From Corallococcus caeni (GTDB lineage Bacteria > Myxococcota > Myxococcia > Myxococcales > Myxococcaceae), in NCBI RefSeq assembly GCF_036245865.1, contig NZ_BTTW01000009.1:62001-126000 (forward strand): 64,000 nucleotides of DNA, given 5' to 3'. This document shows positions 60,926-64,000 of this stretch, in pieces. Numbering within the stretch: position 1 is the first letter of the stretch; every line of letters starts with the position of its first letter. The notes beneath the pieces were generated by a model. The model was not told the origin of the DNA. It searched no databases and saw only the letters and a list, made by a program, of their open reading frames with translations. The translations under genes and the position numbers were made by a program.

Positions 60926-61888
60926 CTACGCGTTGAAGTCGAGCGTGGGCACGTCCTCGTCGCCGGACGCCGCCTGGTACACGTGCCAGGCGGTGGCCAG
61001 GTCCTGGAAGGGCAGGCCCACCCCGGCGAACACCGTCACCTGCTCCTCTGACGTGCGCCCGGGCTTGAGGCCCGCGAGGACCTCGCCCAGCTCCGCGTGG
61101 ATGGCGCTCTCCGTGAGCCCCACCGCGCCCGCCGCGCCGGTGGACACGGTGAGCGCGCGGTGGTCACAGATGAACAGCGCTTGCTCCAGCAGGTCCTGGG
61201 ACAGCTCCGCCTTGCCCGGCTCGTCCGCGCCCAGCGCGGTGATGTGCGTGCCCGGCTTCACCATGCCCGCGTGCAGGAAGGGCTGGTGGCTCCACGTCGC
61301 CGTCACGATGATGTCCGCGTCCGCCACGGCGTCCGCCACGGACGTCTCCACGTGCACGGGCAGGCTCAGCTCCTGGTACATGCGCTGCGCGTAGGCGTTC
61401 GCGTGCGCGATGTTCGTGTCGTAGACGCGCACCTGGCTGAGTGTGCGCACCAGCCGCAGCTGCTTGAGCTGGAGCACACCCTGCTGGCCGGCGCCAATCA
61501 CCGCCACGCGCGTCGCGTCCGGCCGGGCCAGCACGTCCGCGGCCAGCGCGCCCACCACGCCGGTGCGCACGGCGGTGAGGTGGCCGGAGTCCATCACCGC
61601 GAGCAGCCCTCCCGTCACGAGGTCGTGCAGGTGCACCACGCCCTGGATGGCGGGCTTCTGCCCGGGGAACTTCGCGTGCACCTTCACGGTGTACGCGGGG
61701 ATGCCGGGCACGCAGCCGGGGAAGAGCACCAGCGCGGTGCCCTCCGCGTGCAGCGGCGCGCGCACGCGCTGCGGGGCCACCGTGCGGGCCAGGACGTCGG
61801 TGCGGAAGGCCTCGCGCAGGTCGTCCAGCAGGAGGAGTGCCTGGATGTTGCGGGCCACGGCGGAGCGATTGAGCAGGAGGGTGCGCAT
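60926..61888 (-). CDS. Ornithine cyclodeaminase / mu-crystallin-like protein
   Basis: A 320-residue protein of the ornithine cyclodeaminase family. It has the NAD-binding motif VAVIGAGQQGVLQLKQL and a substrate region AVMDSGHLTAVRTGVVGALA, including the conserved MD...LTA(V/I)RT, followed by LGADEPGKAELSQDLL, as in these enzymes. Members convert ornithine to proline or reduce ketimines. A specific substrate cannot be given. Length is normal. It is convergent with the TPR gene. Confidence 0.88.
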   Translation of the reverse strand: MRTLLLNRSAVARNIQALLLLDDLREAFRTDVLARTVAPQRVRAPLHAEGTALVLFPGCVPGIPAYTVKVHAKFPGQKPAIQGVVHLHDLVTGGLLAVMDSGHLTAVRTGVVGALAADVLARPDATRVAVIGAGQQGVLQLKQLRLVRTLSQVRVYDTNIAHANAYAQRMYQELSLPVHVETSVADAVADADIIVTATWSHQPFLHAGMVKPGTHITALGADEPGKAELSQDLLEQALFICDHRALTVSTGAAGAVGLTESAIHAELGEVLAGLKPGRTSEEQVTVFAGVGLPFQDLATAWHVYQAASGDEDVPTLDFNA

Positions 61889-62134
61889 GCTTTGCCGGCC
61901 ACCCTACCCGAGCGCCCGCGTGCCCTGGGGGGTGAACATCCCCGGAGGCGGCCGAGCGCACGAAGGTGAACGGCGCGCCGGGCGGTGCGTCCGGAGGGCC
62001 GCGGCGGAGGCCCGCGGCCGAGGGCTCGTGGAAGAGGCCTTCGCCAGACGAAGGGGCGAAGCGCGGCGGGGCCACCGTGCGCAGACTTTGCGCGAGGGGC
62101 GGCGCGGCCGGGCGATGGCCTGGGGAGACTGGCG

Positions 62135-64000
62135 ATGCAGGAGCCGGATTCACACTCCGTGGACGAGCATGCGCGTGGCGGGCCCCGCCCGTCCGCGGCG
62201 GAGTTCCTGCGCGCGAACCACGACGCGCTGCTGGCGGACTGGCAGCAGGCGGTGCTCGAGCACCTGGGCGACAAGGTGCCCGCCAGCCCGCCCTGGCTCA
62301 TCGACCACCTGCCGGAGCTGCTCACCACGCTGGCGGACGCGATGGAGCTGGGGCCGGAGGCGCTGGACGAACGCCTGGAGGCGGCGCACGCCGCGGCCCG
62401 CCTGGACGCGGGCTTCAACCTGGGCGAGGTGGCGCGGGAGTACGCCCTGCTGCGCCGCTGCATCCTCCACCGCCTGGAGGCACAGGAGCGGATGCTCCGG
62501 CCCGGCGACCTCACGCGGCTGGAGGAGACGCTCGACCGGGTGGTCACCCGGACGATGACGTACTTCTGGGAGATGAAGCAGCGCATCCTCCAGACGCTGG
62601 ACCGCATGGCCGAGGCGACGCTGGACGACCCGGACATGGAGACGCTCCTGGAGCGCCTGCTCACCCGGCTGATGGAGTCCGCGCTCGCCGTGAACACGGC
62701 CGCGGTGATGCTGCTGGAAGGCGACGCGCTGGTGGTGCGCGCCGCGGTGGGCCTGGGCACGGACGAGGTGAAGGGCCGGCGCGTGCCGGTGGGGCGCGGC
62801 GTCACCGGCCAGGCGGCGCTGGAGCGGCGGCCCTTCTTCGTCCGCTCGGCCGCCACGGACCCGCGTGTCCTCTTCGAACCGCTGCGCAGCGCGGGGCTGC
62901 GCGCGCTGTACGGCCTGCCGCTCATGGACGGCGAGCGGCTGCTGGGCATGGCGTACATGGGCTCGCGCACGGCCTTCGCCTTCTCCGACGCGGACGTGCT
63001 GCTCTTCCACTCCGTGGCGGAGCGGGCCGCCGCGCACATCGCGCAGGCGGAGCTGCACGCGCGCGAACACGAGGCGCGACAGGAGGCCGAGCGGTCGCTG
63101 GCGCTGCTGGACTCGCTGCTGGAGGCGGCGCCCGTGGGCATCGCGTTCCTGGACCACGACCTGCGCTACCTGCGCATCAACGGCACGTTGGCGCGCCTCA
63201 ACAGCAACCCCGTGGAGGCACACCGGGGCCGCACCCTGCGGGAGATGGTCCGCACCCACTCCGCGGACTCCATCGAGCGCTCGCTGCGCCAGGTGCTGGA
63301 GACCGGGCAGCCCGTGCAGGACGTGCTCCTCGAAGGGCCGGATCCGGTGCGGGGCCGCGAGGGCATCTGGCGCGCGGACTACTTCCCGGTGCGCACCCCG
63401 GACGGCGTGCTGCTCGGCGTGGGCTCCACGGTGGTGGACATCACCGACCACAAGCGCGCGGAGGCCGCGCTCCAGCAGGCCATCGACTTCCGCGAGGAGC
63501 TCATCGCCGTCCTGGGCCACGACCTGCGCAACCCCCTGCACGCGGTGAACGCGTCGGCCTTCATGCTGGGCAAGGCCCCGGACCTGGACACCCCCGCGCG
63601 CCGCTCCGTGGACCGCATCCGCAAGGCCACGGCGCGGATGACGCGGATGATCAACGACATCCTCGACTTCGCGCGCAGCCGCCTGGGCGGAGGCATCCCG
63701 GTGACGCGCCAGCGCGTGAACATGGTGGAGCTGTGCCAGGGCGTCCTGGACGAATTGCAGGTGGTGTACCCGGAGCGGCCCCTCACGCTGGAGGTGCACG
63801 GGGACGACCTGTGGGGGAACTGGGATCCGGACCGGGTGACGCAGGTGCTGGGCAACCTGGTGGTGAACGCGCTGCAACACGCGAGGAACGACACGCCCGT
63901 CCTCACCACGCTCACCAGCGAGGTGATGGACGTGGTGATGCGCGTGAGCAACGAGGGCGACCCCATCCCCGAGGAGCTGCTGCCGCACCTGTTCGACCCG
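62135..64000 (+). CDS. Histidine kinase: RsbRD-like, GAF, PAS, HisKA, HATPase (truncated by window end)
   Basis: At least 622 residues, open to the end of the window. Residues 20-145 form the RsbRD-like helical domain (AEFLRANHDALLADWQQAV, VAREYALLRRCIL) also found in the kinase at 50155. A GAF domain (about 165-305) follows, then PAS (about 325-440, ending VVDITDHK) and HisKA with His462 in GHDLRNPLHA. The signature ILDFARSRLGGGIP matches the kinase at 2173. The ATPase domain begins with the N box NLVVNALQHA and goes on to SNEGDPIPEE at the window edge; the GLGLGL box lies beyond. ATG 62135 has GGGGAG nine bases upstream. Confidence 0.9.
   Translation, partial: MQEPDSHSVDEHARGGPRPSAAEFLRANHDALLADWQQAVLEHLGDKVPASPPWLIDHLPELLTTLADAMELGPEALDERLEAAHAAARLDAGFNLGEVAREYALLRRCILHRLEAQERMLRPGDLTRLEETLDRVVTRTMTYFWEMKQRILQTLDRMAEATLDDPDMETLLERLLTRLMESALAVNTAAVMLLEGDALVVRAAVGLGTDEVKGRRVPVGRGVTGQAALERRPFFVRSAATDPRVLFEPLRSAGLRALYGLPLMDGERLLGMAYMGSRTAFAFSDADVLLFHSVAERAAAHIAQAELHAREHEARQEAERSLALLDSLLEAAPVGIAFLDHDLRYLRINGTLARLNSNPVEAHRGRTLREMVRTHSADSIERSLRQVLETGQPVQDVLLEGPDPVRGREGIWRADYFPVRTPDGVLLGVGSTVVDITDHKRAEAALQQAIDFREELIAVLGHDLRNPLHAVNASAFMLGKAPDLDTPARRSVDRIRKATARMTRMINDILDFARSRLGGGIPVTRQRVNMVELCQGVLDELQVVYPERPLTLEVHGDDLWGNWDPDRVTQVLGNLVVNALQHARNDTPVLTTLTSEVMDVVMRVSNEGDPIPEELLPHLFDP

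Overview
The window is very GC-rich, densely coded DNA that looks like a myxobacterial chromosome, most likely Myxococcaceae (Corallococcus or Myxococcus type). The reasons are codon use with G/C at almost every third position, frequent GTG starts, many PAS/GAF histidine kinases, many lipoproteins, and a secreted protein ending in a MYXO-CTERM-like tail. I see no rRNA, tRNA, CRISPR array, insertion sequence or phage gene. No gap between genes exceeds about 300 bases.

Layout. 1-5.3 kb: a partial gene, a small secreted protein, a LysM cell-wall hydrolase, a receiver protein convergent with a PAS histidine kinase, and a divergent pair made of a small RelE/ParE-like protein and a response regulator whose C-terminus carries the same kind of domain. 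5.3-13.9 kb: a MoxR-vWA-beta-propeller (bpX) ternary system. bpX5, a vWA-like/propeller protein and a large bpX6 protein are translationally coupled through GTGA overlaps. The MoxR ATPase lies upstream on the same strand, separated by a truncated-haemoglobin-like lipoprotein, an exported protein and an opposite-strand SRPBCC protein. 13.9-23.8 kb: an outer-membrane-like protein, two alpha/beta hydrolases, a second LysM hydrolase, a MATE transporter, a propeller lipoprotein, a PilZ response regulator and an Hsp70. 24.0-28.1 kb: ATP synthase delta and alpha genes with a degenerate histidine kinase between them, closed by a terminator.

28.1-36.7 kb: HAD phosphatase, PAS-GAF kinase, OmpA-type protein, a 72-73 bp tandem repeat, two tandem paralogous exported proteins, a MobA-like nucleotidyltransferase, a CBS protein and an exported protein. 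36.9-41.1 kb: a VolA-like surface lipase followed by a FadL channel, a probable module that releases and imports fatty acids. 41.2-45 kb: a SEC-C protein and two paralogous cyclic-nucleotide-binding proteins. 45.2-50.1 kb: an exported protein, then four coupled genes for an envelope assembly (BNR propeller with a C-terminal anchor, lipoprotein, YVTN propeller lipoprotein, dihaem cytochrome c).

50.2-64 kb: a hybrid kinase, a SprT-like protein with a broken HExxH motif, DUF2203, a coiled-coil protein, NmrA, a lipoprotein, a small membrane protein, a VAO/PCMH-type flavoprotein, a glycine/alanine-rich repetitive protein, a TPR protein, an ornithine cyclodeaminase-like protein and a kinase cut by the window end. 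The themes are signalling through many paralogous kinases, envelope lipoproteins and propellers, and a probable NTP-dependent conflict system. All family assignments come from reading motifs, not from database searches.
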